A program made the position numbers and the translations under genes. This document shows positions 1 through 11,660 of a stretch of 64,000 nucleotides of DNA, one piece after another. How positions within the stretch are numbered: the first letter of the stretch is position 1; every line of letters starts with the position of its first letter. The stretch spans positions 4,662,783 to 4,726,782 of the forward strand of contig NC_074719.1 in the NCBI RefSeq assembly GCF_947242115.1. The letters run 5' to 3'. Under the pieces are notes generated by a model. It saw only the letters and a list, made by a program, of their open reading frames with translations, was not told the DNA's origin and made no database searches. This stretch comes from Biomphalaria glabrata (taxonomy: Eukaryota > Mollusca > Gastropoda > Planorbidae).

Positions 1-142
1 AACTGTTATTTATATACATTAGTCATTTCTATGAATTTACATTAACACTTTGATTAGAAACTAGGTTCTCAACTTGTGATGAGTTTTCGTGTGAAGGGTT
101 TCTACGGGAAGCCAAAATGGCTGCCAAATTTAGTCTTTTAAA

Positions 143-260
143 TAAGAGGTTCTCAAACGTTTTCAGTTCAGGAACCCCTTTACAAGCCATATGATTTTAG
201 AGGACCCCTTATTTGTCTGCCCAAATCGCATATTTCTAGAGCCGCTGGCAGAATCAAACT
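143..260. mobile_element. Possible hAT end fragment
   Basis: Contains gaggttctcaaacgttttc and nearby gaacccctt, like the terminal sequence of hAT elements that start CAGTGGTTCTCAA. A similar start is at 54258. No second end or target duplication was found. Confidence 0.25.
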
Positions 261-530
261 CTCCGAAACCGTGTGTGCTTTTTTTTTTTTTTTGCTCTGC
301 GCAATTCGCAATGCAATAATATATGAAGCAGTAAGGGCAATATCATTCACTGTTGTCGCATTGCTTATCATTTTCTGCTGATTTGTATTTACTTATATTT
401 CACATTTAAAGAAATCTACGAGTTTCTCTTTGAGTTTATTATGATTTGTTACAAGTGACGCTTCAGTTCAGCAGGTCTCAAATTTTCGTTCAATAACGCA
501 TTGAAACGTAGGACACGTGGATGATCATCT

Positions 531-998
531 TATCTTATGAAATACAGACGTTATTTCAGAAAAGAAGATGATTACTTCCTACGCGTTATGCATTTAGTCA
601 TGCGTGTTAACCAATGACTTAAATTCTGCCAAGTCACTAGTTTTCCTGGCTTACTCGTGCAGCCCATTCCATGCTCTAATAGCTCTAAGGAAGAAGAAGC
701 GTTTGTCCTAATTTGTCCTAGCATATGGAACTAGGAATGTACCTTTATCTTTGTGTCTTTCTGAGTATTTTATTAAATTTTGTTTTTGTATTTGAAGTTT
801 ATGGTTCAGTGTTTTATGTATAATTGCTACTTTACTTTTGTTCCTGAAGGCTTTTTAAATTTAGTGATTTTACTAAAGGTGTTACTCTAGTCAAATGTGA
901 ATATTCGTTTGTTATGAATCTCACTACTCTATTTTATTATTTTGTGTCTGTTCCAGTTTCTTAATGTTTTCTTGAGTTGATGGGCTCCAGACTGAGGA
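531..998 (-). mobile_element. LINE fragment, C-terminal reverse-transcriptase ORF plus 3' tail (family A)
   Basis: Degenerate minus-strand copy of the non-LTR element whose C-terminus reads AIRAWNGLPELARKTSDLAEF in better copies at 28717-29052 and 34975-35298. The 3' end near 531-560 carries the AAGATAAG-like tail shared by the copies. It is 5'-truncated as usual for LINEs. Confidence 0.75.
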
Positions 999-1523
999 TC
1001 ACTGTTGCCTTTGTGCGGTAGAAATCCTAATTGTAAATATTCATGAGAATGATTACGTCATTTTTTTTCTTACGTGGTGCGTGCGCCCCCTTTTACGACA
1101 TCTCAGCTTATTGTCACCATTTCCCTACACCCTCTCTCTCTTCTTCAGATGTCTGCTTACGCTTCAAATATTTATCCGTAATCTAAAGGTTAGAATGGCG
1201 TGCGATAAACAATTTAACAAACAAGAATTACCACTGTGTCAATTAATCATTAATCATGAAATGTGCACGATTAATAACCAGACTGATTTCGGTGTGTCGT
1301 GGATTCTCAGGGTCGTCGGTTGAATGTAGAGAAGTTATTAGAATTGTATACAATTGTCGTCTTTCTGCGTACCCCCTACACCAGTTTGATTTTTTTATGT
1401 GTGTGAAATTAACAAAAATATTTATTTATTTTATTTTATACTACGAGATTTTCATACGCAAGCTTCATAAACAATGCTCATTGAAGACGACCACAAATCC
1501 AAACAATTAGACTAGAGGCCTGT

Positions 1524-1597
1524 AGAACGTGGTGGCTGAGTGTAAGCGACTTGGTTTCCGTACCAAGATGTCTCCAGCTGGAATACTGAGATTTTCT
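1524..1597 (+). mobile_element. tRNA-derived SINE head (family 1)
   Basis: gtggtggctgagtg resembles the A-box and the following stem of the family 1 SINE seen whole at 42857-43117. Its continuation lies at 2105-2275, so a LINE piece (1626-2003) appears to have landed inside the SINE. Confidence 0.5.
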
Positions 1598-1625
1598 TCT
1601 TCTTCTTCCTTTTTCTCATTTTTTA

Positions 1626-2003
1626 ATGTTGGAGCGTTCAGATGACTAGACCAATATATGAGATGAACTGTGCAATGGTTTCCAAATCAGGGAGCTCTCC
1701 ATATAGTTTTCTTTCTATTGAGGTGTTTTGGGGCCAGTGTCTTGCATGGGCCTCATGGTAAAGAGAACAGTTTTGAAGGACATGGTCAGCATTTTCTGGT
1801 GATACTCCACATGTGAAGATTTCACTGGTTCCAATTTTGAGCTTCCGGAACATGTGTTGTCGCATTCTGTTGTGTCCGGTCCTGAGTCGAAAGATTAGAC
1901 GTTGGTCTTGTCGGGATAGCTTATAATAGGCATCGTCTTTCTTGTGATTCGGATAAGAGCTTGTCCATTTCTCATTTATTTTATTTACTATTAGTTTATT
2001 CAT
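1626..2003 (-). mobile_element. LINE fragment, C-terminal domain after RNase H (family B, I-like)
   Basis: 121-codon minus ORF with LSRQDQRLIFRLRTGHNRMR, a CGVSPENADHVLQNC Cys-His motif and KLYGELPDL, typical of the tail following RNase H in I-clade LINEs. A larger relative lies at 44905-45745. Confidence 0.8.
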
Positions 2004-2104
2004 TTCTTCTGAATATAGTGCAATGGTTTTTGTGGGTTTGTTCTCCCACTCTTGGCGAGTGTGTCAGCCTACTCATTCATTTCCTTCTAGTCCTATATGT
2101 GCTG

Positions 2105-2275
2105 GTGATTTTGAATTTCGGGATTTTTAGGATGTCAATTAGTCCACCCAACTCAAACGGGTAACTGATATACGTCGGGGAAGTAGGTGTGGTTGGTCGT
2201 TGGGATGTCATACATGACACCATCGTTAACCAATGGCCATTGAAACATCATCTGCCCCCATATATCGCATCTGAA
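2105..2275 (+). mobile_element. SINE family 1, body
   Basis: Carries gtccacccaactcaaacgg, ggtcgttgg, catgacacc and catctgccc in the order of the family consensus. It is the likely continuation of the head at 1524. Confidence 0.65.
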
Positions 2276-2470
2276 AAGTGTACTTTAACTATTAGGTACA
2301 AATACTCCTTCTTCCCTAGCGCTATTAGAGCATGGAATGGGTTGCCTGAGCTAGCCAGGAAAACCAGTGACTTGGCAGAATTTAAGTCGTTAGTTAATAT
2401 GCATGACTAAATGCATGGCGCGTATCCTTTTTATATCCTGTATTTCAAAAAATAAGATCTATAAGATAAC
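2276..2470 (+). mobile_element. LINE family A, 3' end
   Basis: Encodes AIRAWNGLPELARKTSDLAEF followed by the stop and the ATGCATGACTAAATGCATG-like 3' end. It was inserted between SINE pieces. Confidence 0.8.
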
Positions 2471-2517
2471 AATGAAACTATTATTTAATTTACTATTTTA
2501 AAAAGCATTTCTTAAGT

Positions 2518-2629
2518 AAAGGCGGTTGGTCGATGTGGACACCCTGCTCGTTAACCGTTGGCCAAAGAAACAGGTGTTCTTAACTTCATCCGGCCTATAG
2601 ATTGCAATGTCTGAAAGGGGAACTATATT
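2518..2629 (+). mobile_element. SINE family 1, 3' part
   Basis: aggcggttggtcg, cgttaaccg, gcctatagattgcaa and ggtctgaaaggggaac-type end. It is the 3' half of another family 1 copy. Confidence 0.6.
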
Positions 2630-2639
2630 TTTTTTTTTA

Positions 2640-3365
2640 TTTTAAATATCTTCTTTTAATGGGCCATTAGTTAGACCCAAACTCAAACCATAAACAGAAA
2701 GGGTTCTTACATGCAACATTTAGTAAACCACTGACTTTATAACCAAAATAAAATTATTAAATATACACATTTTAGTCAGCCATGCTGCAATCAATGATGT
2801 GTGACGGAGATAAGTTCAATGCCAGCATTTCTGTCCGTCAAGAATGGAAAGTTCTTGATCAATAAATTAAATAGTAAGGCTGACAAATATTTACTTCTCA
2901 ACAGGATTATATAGACATAAGACTCGCGGATTTGCGAAGTGGTCCTCGGCGTATTACGTTTACAATTTGAACTAAAAGAGAAATATTTAGGTAGATAAAT
3001 AAGTGTACATCTAGATGTTTAGACCAACATTGATACGAGTTTTCTTTAAATAAACATTATTTGACAACTAAATATTTTTTTTTAAATAACATAAGCATAA
3101 ATTTACTTCAAATAAATATAGGATTACAGATGTTGAGATACATTGCCTTGCAATATAAAAATATTTTAAATAGACTAAATAAATATTTTCATTTTCATTT
3201 TTTTACAGTGTTTAATTAAAAAAAATACATTGACAACATCCTTAAATTAGGTCATGGGTGCAAAGGTCACAATCTTCAAGCAGACGAAATTGGAGAAGGT
3301 ATTATTACTTAAGTATTGTTAGTAAGGCCTATATGTAGCACTGAACAGGGATAAGAACACGACAT
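2640..3365. other. AT-rich stretch, nothing recognised
   Basis: No ORF, repeat or TE end that I can support; long A and T runs only. Confidence 0.5.
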
Positions 3366-4550
3366 TTGTGTTCTTGTTGTTTTGTCGTCGTCATTGTCGT
3401 TGTTGTTGTTATTGTTGGCGTTGTTTGTTGGAGTTGTTGCTGTTGTTGTCGTTGTTTTCGTCATTGCTGTTGTCGTTGTTGTTATTGTTGTTGGCGTTGT
3501 TGTTATTGTTGTTATTTTTGGCGTTGTTTGTTGGCGTTGTTTTCGTCATTGCTGTTGTCGTTGTTGTTATTGTTGTTGGCGTTGTTGTTGTTGTTGTTAT
3601 TTTTGGCGTTGTTTGTTGGCGTTGTTGCTGTTGTTGTTATTGTCGTTGTTTTCGTCATTGCTGTTGTCGTTGTTGTTATTGTTGTTGTCGTTGTTGTTAT
3701 TTTTGGCGTTGTTTGTTGGCGTTGTTGCTGTTGTTGTTGTTGTTATTGTTGTTGTCATTGTTGTTGTTATTATTGTTAATGTTGTCGTTGTTGTTATTGT
3801 TGTTGTTATTGTTGTTGTCGTTGTTGTTATTATTGTTAATGTTGTCGTTGTTGTTGTCGTTGTTGTTATTATTGTTAATGTTGTCGTTGTTGTTGTCGTT
3901 GTTGTTATTATTGTTAATGTTGTCGTTGTTGTTGTCGTTGTTGTTATTATTGTTAATGTTGTCGTTGTTGTTGTCGTTGTTGTTATTATTGTTAATGTTG
4001 TCGTTGTTGTTGTCGTTGTTGTTATTATTGTTAATGTTGTCGTTGTTGTTGTCGTTGTTGTTATTATTGTTAATGTTGTCGTTGTTGTTGTCGTTGTTGT
4101 TATTATTGTTAATGTTGTCGTTGTTGTTGTCGTTGTTGTTATTATTGTTAATGTTGTCGTTGTTGTTGTCGTTGTTGTTATTATTGTTAATGTTGTCGTT
4201 GTTGTTGTCGTTGTTGTTATTATTGTTAATGTTGTCGTTGTTGTTGTCGTTGTTGTTATTATTGTTAATGTTGTCGTTGTTGTTGTCGTTGTTGTTATTA
4301 TTGTTAATGTTGTCGTTGTTGTTGTCGTTGTTGTTATTATTGTTAATGTTGTCGTTGCTGTTGTCGCTGTCGTCACTGTTGTTATTTTTTTTGTTGTCAT
4401 TGTTTTTATTTTTGTCGTTGTCATTGTTATTTTTGATGTTATTGTTGTCGTTGTAGTTTTGTTGTTGGTGATGTTCTTTTTGCTGTTGTTGTTTTTTGTC
4501 GCTTTTGTTGACTTTGTTGTTGTTATTCAATTTTTTTGTTACTTCTACTG
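3366..4550. repeat. GTT/GTC-rich satellite-like array
   Basis: Nearly the whole 1.2 kb is built of trinucleotides GTT, GTC, ATT, GCG and CTG. It begins with irregular 60-90-bp blocks, runs into a perfect 39-bp minisatellite (3841-4347) and fades out to 4550. Frames on both strands stay open for hundreds of codons because the period is a multiple of 3, giving poly-Val, poly-Leu, poly-Thr or poly-Asn; I do not treat these as genes. Confidence 0.95.
3841..4347. repeat. 39-bp minisatellite, 13 units, apparently identical
   Basis: Each unit is 13 triplets ending ATT ATT GTT AAT; the AAT recurs every 39 bases from 3838 to 4345. All units look the same by eye, which suggests recent amplification. 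Confidence 0.95.
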
Positions 4551-4733
4551 TTCGCAGATATCCGCAGCTGATATTCATTTACAAGGTAATGTACCGTGGG
4601 CGTTGTTTGTATTTGTCCAAAACATTTCTTTTTTAAATTACGAATAAATCTCTATGTCTTGATGACACTTTATTAGCACTTCTCCAAGATCTAGATAAGC
4701 TGGAGGATATTGTACACTATTTATCGTTATATA

Positions 4734-5014
4734 CAGTGGCGTCGCTAGGGGGTCAAGGGGTGAGAACGACACCGGGTGGCACCAAAGTGTTGAAATGTCG
4801 GAGAAAAAAAAAAGGAAAATTAAAAAAAAAACATCGACGCAAATTTTTACAAAAAATTGAATGTATTACATTTTTAAAAATTATTTTTCAACAAAAGGAA
4901 TAAACAAAAAAAAATATTGCGGAAGTATATTTTAGGACTAGGTGACTGGGAAGGAGGTGGGTTGACACCTTTGAATAATAACACAGAATTACACCAGCCC
5001 TAACGACGCCTCTG
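4734..5014. mobile_element. hAT-like MITE
   Basis: Terminal inverted repeats cagtggcgtcgctaggg and ccctaacgacgcctctg; 281 bp, AT-rich inside, no ORF. A clear 8-bp target duplication was not seen. Confidence 0.65.
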
Positions 5015-5544
5015 ATCTGTTATGGCACGATTAGAAATTCTTTATTTGTTTCATAGAAAGGGAAAGTTTTGACTTAGAGACAATGACGCGACTAGTAAAA
5101 AACAAGACCAGGATTTCAGGAAGAATAGCCAAATGTAAACAGACTACGTTTAACGCGTTAGAGAGAGACATGTCTTATGGATGTAGAGATTTAGCCTGAC
5201 GACATTCGACGGTTCCCTTCGTTATTATTTAACGTCTTGCTCGACATTAGCTATCAGCGTCAACTAACTTATATTGTTGGCCTTTCGCCTGTGTTATTTG
5301 ATTTTGTTATTTGATACTTACCTCCGTTTGACTTATCTGCATATATATAAGGCACAGTGTGGAAGAGCCTAACAGAATATAAACAATTTTTCTTTATGAA
5401 TTTTTGTATTCTAAAACTTGATTTATAGGCCTAGGCTTTGTTTTATATGAAACATCTGAGACCCTAGACCTGGCTAGAGGTTACCGTTTTGCTGTTTTAC
5501 ATGTTTTGAATGTTCCTTTAGAAGTAATGATAATGTACACCTTA

Positions 5545-5612
5545 CCCCAGACCTCCCGAATGACGGAGGGAGATAGCGGCAGGCAGTTCGAGCCTGGGTC
5601 CAGAGCGCATAA
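5545..5612 (-). mobile_element. SINE fragment (family 2)
   Basis: On the minus strand it reads a B-box-like GGCTCGAACTGCC followed by the gaggtctggggtaaggtg motif, similar to 46831-46988. Confidence 0.5.
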
Positions 5613-5764
5613 TAAAAGTAAAAGACTATTTGTAAGCCTCTATACTCTCAGTTTCAAGAGTTTGGACACCAAGTAATGGAAAGAGCACTCTTTTATTTAT
5701 GCAAGTCGGACGGACTAGAGTTACCCCACATAATTTTAGAGGTGAAAAAACAAGAGGGGGGGGG

Positions 5765-5902
5765 GAGAACAAGTAGTATTCACCCGTCACTAAATAGCAG
5801 GGATGGACTTAACCATTGTGACCAAGAAGTCATGGGAAGAGAACAAGTAATCTACTCTGTATTCACCCGTCACTAAACAGCAGGGCCGGACTTAACCATT
5901 GT
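5765..5902. repeat. Local direct duplication holding a hAT end
   Basis: The block gaacaagta, attcacccgtcactaaa, agcaggg, ggacttaaccattgtg occurs at 5765-5820 and again at 5839-5902. Both include the first ~23 bases of the hAT element that continues from 5881. Confidence 0.75.
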
Positions 5903-6440
5903 GGGGCCCAATACGAAACGGATTTCGCGGGGCCCAGTTTGGGTAGGGATAAGGATAATAAGTGAAGATTAAGAGTTTGTACTAGAAAATATATTCGTCT
6001 TTGCATTTAATTCATTCTTTACAACCCACAGAATTACTACACGAGCCTTGCGTGTAGCGAAGTCATACAGTATATCATAAGAATTCCGTTTCCTACATAG
6101 ATCACGCTCAATAGCAAGAATTACCAAATCTTTGAGAATTGTTGACCTCAAGTAATTCTTCATTAGTTTGAGGCGCAAGAAACTTCTTTCACTAGATTCC
6201 ACAATTACTGGTATTGCATAATGCCGGGTTTTTTTTATCGCGCGTAGTTTTGGCGTTTTTCATATTGAATGACACCCCGAAATGACAATTTTCGTTTATA
6301 TATTTCAGGAGATTTGTATGAGTTTTCAGAAGATTTTAATAATTTCCGTATATTTCCAGGATTTTTTTCGTATATTTTGCAATTTAAGGAGATTTCCTGG
6401 AGCTCCTGGTAAATCAGGAGGCAGCGGGTCCTATGTCCTA
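5881..6440 (-). mobile_element. hAT transposon remnant with transposase C-terminus
   Basis: Starts with cagggccggactta, an inverted repeat shared with 25988-26412. The minus ORF 5969-6202 begins MESSERSFLRLKLMKNYLRS and continues LAIERDL, the dimerisation-region signature of hAT transposases. The far end was not located; sequence related to the short copy at 26.0 kb runs to about 6440. Confidence 0.75.
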
Positions 6441-6489
6441 TCACAAAGATGATCATAAAAATATCAAGCCCATTACAGACGTACATGTG

Positions 6490-9380
6490 TTATATGTACC
6501 TAGAATGCCCCTCGTATAATACTGTTGACCAGGGCTGCCTCTTCATTTTTAGACTTAATATGACCCTCGACTTTTTTTTTTACTAGGATAAAATGTCCGT
6601 TCTAAAAGGAAACACATTAATATAGGCCTTTTTTTTTTATTACTATCTCTTCTTATTACGAGAAAAGAAAAGGCATTGTAGTCGCCAGGAGCAAGAACCT
6701 GCCGAATCTTCAATTCTATCTCCTGTAAGAACGTTTTACAACGCTTAAAAACTATGTAAGCAACATTTATTTCCGAAACGAACAAAAAACAACGGACAAC
6801 TTTTTAATTGACATTTCATGACGTAAACTCGATTTAAAACATACAAGGAGAAAAGGATTGGGAGGGGGGGCGGAATTTTAAAATTTTGCACGCAGGCGGC
6901 CACAACCCTCTCGGCGGCGCTGGTTATGTCCCACAACTGCTCCGAGTGCCCACTATGGAAAAGTTCCTTGTGGAACGGCGTGTGGATAGTGACAGGGCTG
7001 TTTGGGGCTTTATTGCATTTTAAACAAAGTTCTTAGGCACCCCAACGGTAGTCTTGTTTTAATTCCCTATCGACCTAGTCGTCTCCTCCAACGACCGTTT
7101 CCAACTGGACTCAACTTGGGAGCGTAGCTCGGGTGAGTTCACACTAACAAAGACTATATTTTATATTGCATGATATTGTCTGGCAGAAAAGATTTCTTGA
7201 TAAAACCAATATATACAGTTTATTGTTAGAGATTGTAGTGAGACCATGCTTCTATCTCTTAATAAATGAAAACGAATGCATCTTTACTTCTTACAAAGCT
7301 TATATAAGCATTGTCTGTCTGTCTGATTAAAAAGTGTGTACATATTATTTCTCCCACACCCAATCTCGGATCAAGCTGAAATGTTTCACAATCACATATA
7401 ATTCTTGTACTTGACTGTTACGTGCGCATGTTAGTGTAAATGGAAAAATAGAAACGAAATAGTGTTCTAGTGTTGATGGAAATTAAATGAGTTCTAAACG
7501 ATGACGTTGTTGTTTTAGTGTTAATGTAGCCCTACTGTTCAAAGAGTCTCATCTTAGAAAGGAACGTAACATTGACAAAACAAGAATAATTTTTAAAAAT
7601 TAACCAGTTCATCTGATAATTAATTAACTATTGGCAATTAATTATTTTGTTTGGTATCTAAAAAGGGAAAGAAATTGTACTTAATAGGTGTGGTGGTATG
7701 ATTTGAATTAGTTCCCTTGATGAGGCTCGAGTTCGAATTCAAATCGTACAACGTTTTTATGCACTTAAAAGGCGATCACGGTAACTTTTACACAGATAGG
7801 CCTACCCCTTTCTTCCCCACCCCCCCTTTTCCCAACTGGTCCAGACAAGTGACAGGATCATAGGGCATTGAGAAAGCTAAAACATGAGACTGCGCAAGAC
7901 AAAAACAATAGGTAAAAATATTTCCAATCGAACAGATTTATTATTGTTAGTCAAGTCTAATTTAATTACAGGATTGATCCAAACTAATTGATACCATTGC
8001 TCTTTCTGTAGGCAACAGAGTTAGATTATAAGAATATTAACCAAACAGTATCCCAAATGACTGCAGTTTCTCTTTATCCTAGCTGAAATAATTGTCATCT
8101 TGTCTAAACATTGAAATGCACTTTTATTTGTTATCACAGGAGAGGTCCAATCTTCAAGCTCTTCGTGGTTCAGACATGGTAAAGAATTTTTTAATTTAGT
8201 TTTAAGGCAGCCTTCAACCCGCGGTCTATATTATATCCGGCCCATTTACAATGCACTAGACGATATTTTTTTGCAATGATGCGGCCCGTGACTAGCAAAT
8301 AGGCCTACATGTCTGAAAACTGTTAGGCACCGCTGTTTTATGCGATATAAGTTGAGACACGTTTTCTGTTCAGATCTTTAATGTGTTCAATAATTGTAAC
8401 ATTTTCCTTCGTGTAAATATTTTCTCTCTATAAAAGAGTTCTTCATCCTATTTTTACATAGAAATAACAAGCGTTTGACCTTATTTAGGCATTTTCAGAT
8501 GAGGTAATGAAACCATGTCGGCTTCACGAACATATAGCGACATCCAAAAATAATTTTAAAATATTCATGAACAATTATAAAAATCTACTATTAAAACAAT
8601 ATTAAAAACAAAAAAAAAACGGCAAAGCAGGACAGGAAGACGCAGTATGAGAGAAAAGGAGTGTTTACATCGGTATCAAGAGAGTCAGAATTGGTGGGAA
8701 CTAAGGAGCCGTCTATTGTGCTGCCTGAAGACTGTAGTGGGGACCTGGTGCGAAGCGGGAAAGGCTGTCGTTGGTCCGTATTCAGGTTGCTGGTGAAAGG
8801 ACTGGTAGAATTAGGAACAGGACTCTGGATGTAGAAGACTGTTATGTGTTAGTCCTGTTGACTAAACACACTTATTTATTTACTGTAGAACTTCGTTGAG
8901 TTGCCTGCCTTAGATTTACAACACTATGTTTCACAAAAATATTTTTTTTCTGTTAGTGATGAAATATTATTTCAAAATTGTCTAGTTATGTAGCTTATGA
9001 CAACATATTGGGAACCATCAGTGGATGGACACTTCAATGGCTTCATAAGTAGTATAGCATAAAGAACAGATCTATTCACTATTCACCTTGTGAGTTTAGT
9101 CCGCAACTTCTATTTGAATCTAATTATAAAAATTGTAAATAAAATACAAACCCATGACGAAAATGATCTCATCTGTAAACAGTTTTGTGAAACAAAAAAA
9201 TGAAAAAGATGTTAGACTCTTGTTGTAAACTGAAGTTCGCTGGATTTCGAAAGGGATTTGTTATTGCTCGTTTCGTTAAGCTCTTTAATTAATAATTTTA
9301 TTTTTTGAGAGACAGGAAGATTCAACGTTTGGCGATGACTTAAAGCAAGCAAAAAAAAATTGTTTTACGTGGTATGCATC
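6490..9380. other. Intergenic, nothing firmly recognised
   Basis: No convincing exon. 8200-8340 holds ccgcggtctata and gcggcccgtgac, vaguely like hAT ends, but without a pair. GC is slightly higher at 6840-7140 without further signal. Confidence 0.45.
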
Positions 9381-9860
9381 CAGGGGCGGACTGGGGTACC
9401 CAAATTGGCCGGTAGGGCCACCGAAATGGCCTGATCGAAGTCACTATGGCACATTTCAAGTTGTTAAAGGTTTTATAATATTCTTATTATGTTATTATTA
9501 TTATTTGTATAAAAGGCACTCTGAGTGTCGTGTTTAAACAAAAGTCTTTCACAGACATTACAGTGTACTACTATTATTAATCAAACACATTTTCCGAACA
9601 TAAAATGTAGAATGAAGACAGTGTTACTAGTAGGCTTCATCTTTTTAGGGCCTACTTAATTGCATTATTTAAAAAGACTCTATATTGCTTATTAAGATGT
9701 AGAGTTCACTGTATGCATGCATATTGATACATTATCAAACTTAACAATGATTTTTAAGGACCGATACACCTAGAAATGGATGCCCATCACATGATAGAGA
9801 ATTTGTGGGCCGAATTTAATAGAAATGCCCGGGCCGATTTTGACACCCAGTCCGCCCCTG
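9381..9860. mobile_element. Non-autonomous hAT with perfect 8-bp target duplication
   Basis: Ends caggggcggactgggg and cacccagtccgcccctg, flanked on both sides by tatgcatc (9373-9380 and 9861-9868). 480 bp with no transposase ORF. Confidence 0.93.
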
Positions 9861-10212
9861 TATGCATCTAACGCTAATGAATAAAATCAACCTCCAACTG
9901 CTAGGAACGATTTCATTGATTTTTATCATTTTCTCTTTTATCGAGATATTAAATGTTTTAAAGAGTTTTACAATCTCACATAACTTGTCTGTTGACAAAT
10001 GAATTACTGCCTAAGGACACCGATATCTATGCGATTCACATAACAATGCTCTTTGAAGAAATTACGATTCGCTTCTAAAATTAAAGAAAAAATTAAATAC
10101 AAATGACAACTACTAACATCTGTTCCTGATGTTCAAATTGAGTTGCAGGAAAAAAAAAAAGATTTACAAAACTACGTCTTAAGTAAAAATGAATGTTAAC
10201 ACAGGAGGCACA

Positions 10213-10403
10213 CAGTGGCGTAGCTAGGGTGGGGGGAGGAGAGGGAAAATTTGAAAATCCCCCCGGGTCCTCACTTGAGGGGGGCCCCAAATGAGTGTTT
10301 TTTGATTAATTAAACAAAATATTACGCAAAATGCAAAGGCCCCCCCCAAGAGGTCAAGCTCCCTTGGCCCCCAAACGATGGAAAATTCCTAGCTACGTCC
10401 CTG
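10213..10403. mobile_element. hAT-like MITE
   Basis: Ends cagtggcgtagctagg and cctagctacgtccctg; flanks gaggcaca (10205-10212) and gaggaaca (10404-10411), 7 of 8 the same. Inner part is C/G-run rich. Confidence 0.9.
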
Positions 10404-10877
10404 GAGGAACAACGGTGATGTGGCTGCATTTAAATGTTTCAATAAAATTCGAAAACTGTGATTGAAAAAGGAATTATGTTTTAGCTATTCCATCAACATA
10501 CATGGTTAACCAAGATTTAGTGGGTGACAAACTTAATGAATAAACAAAGAAATAGACTGGATGTAGCCACTAGAGGAGACCTTCACCTTGGGTAATTTAA
10601 AACTTGACATTTCTAATATATGTCAGACTGCAGGATGCACAAGGTTCCAATTAGCTTAATTTTATTTTGTAGTGAATTCAGCAATAATAATTTTTATATT
10701 AAAAAAATATAACTAAATTTACAATTAAACCTTAAAACAGTAGGCCGTAATATTCAAAGATTTAAAAGGAAATATTTTTAGGATTTGAAAGAAAGTCATG
10801 ACAATGAGATTAATTTTTGTGTGTAATCACTGCAAGTGATTTGACATATTTTTGTATAATCATAGTATTAGCTGTTT

Positions 10878-11165
10878 TTGCCTTCGATTCCGAAGATTAC
10901 AGCTGAGTGCAGTGTTTCACATAACTACGCAAACCCAGTTGCGACCTGCATATTTTCACGAATTTTGTGCAGACTAAGCCGTTGTCTGCTGGCGGTTTAT
11001 TTAAGTTTTCTTTCCGTCTTTTGCGCCTGTCTTCGAATATGGCTTTTCTTTGAGTCCGCAGCTTTTGTGAGAGCTCTCCAACTGTCTCTCTCAGAGGCCA
11101 TCTGCTGCCAGAGAATGCTGCCAGTTACTTTCCTCTATGCCAGTGAGGGCGAAATGACGTCATAA
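10878..11165 (-). mobile_element. LINE fragment, RTE-type C-terminus (family C)
   Basis: Minus strand reads SERDSWRALTKAA then basic residues and a decayed C-x2-C...GLRS-H knuckle ending at the stop, in the order of the better copy at 51515-51840. Confidence 0.65.
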
Positions 11166-11339
11166 TGAATCTTTATAGCGATTACGGGAAAGGGGGGGGG
11201 GGCACTTCTGTTACTCCGTCCTCCTCTAAGCTTGCCAAAGAAGATCGCCTTTGGCATGCGGTCGTCTCCCATGTGAATAAGTGTTATTGACAGCATAAAA
11301 ATGAATAAATAGATGACATTTTGTTGAAATTTGACTTAT

Positions 11340-11452
11340 CACGCTTCTTTAAAAGTGTTTTTTCTTAGAAGGGGGGGGGGGAAGGCGCTGGCGGATTTTT
11401 TAAAAGAAAAAATACGAATAGGGGGCGGTAGGCCAAAAAAGGTTGAAGACCA
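11340..11452. mobile_element. Possible G-rich hAT-type end
   Basis: A run of G, then ggcgctggcggatttt and ggttgaagaccactg, the last like a hAT terminus. No partner end was found. Confidence 0.25.
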
Positions 11453-11660
11453 CTGGTGTAGAGTGTAGATTTTTTCATTGTTAGTCTAGATCTATTAAAA
11501 ACTTAATTAAATTAATGATCCAAACTAATTGATACACTAAATATTAGCTTTTTTTTAAAAGCATTTTTTTGTGTATTTTGCTTGTTTATGTGTATTTTTT
11601 TCTGTTTATTATAATAGATTATCTGAATGAATATACTAAGTTGTGATACTTCTGTTACAG

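Noticed and set aside
3366-4647. Long ORFs of 137-421 codons on both strands in the GTT-rich array
   Set aside because: They overlap in several frames and encode only homopolymer-like residues; they follow from the period being a multiple of 3.
5338-5352. TATA-like box atatatataaggc with downstream start-like sequence
   Set aside because: No gene follows; AT-rich chance match cannot be excluded.
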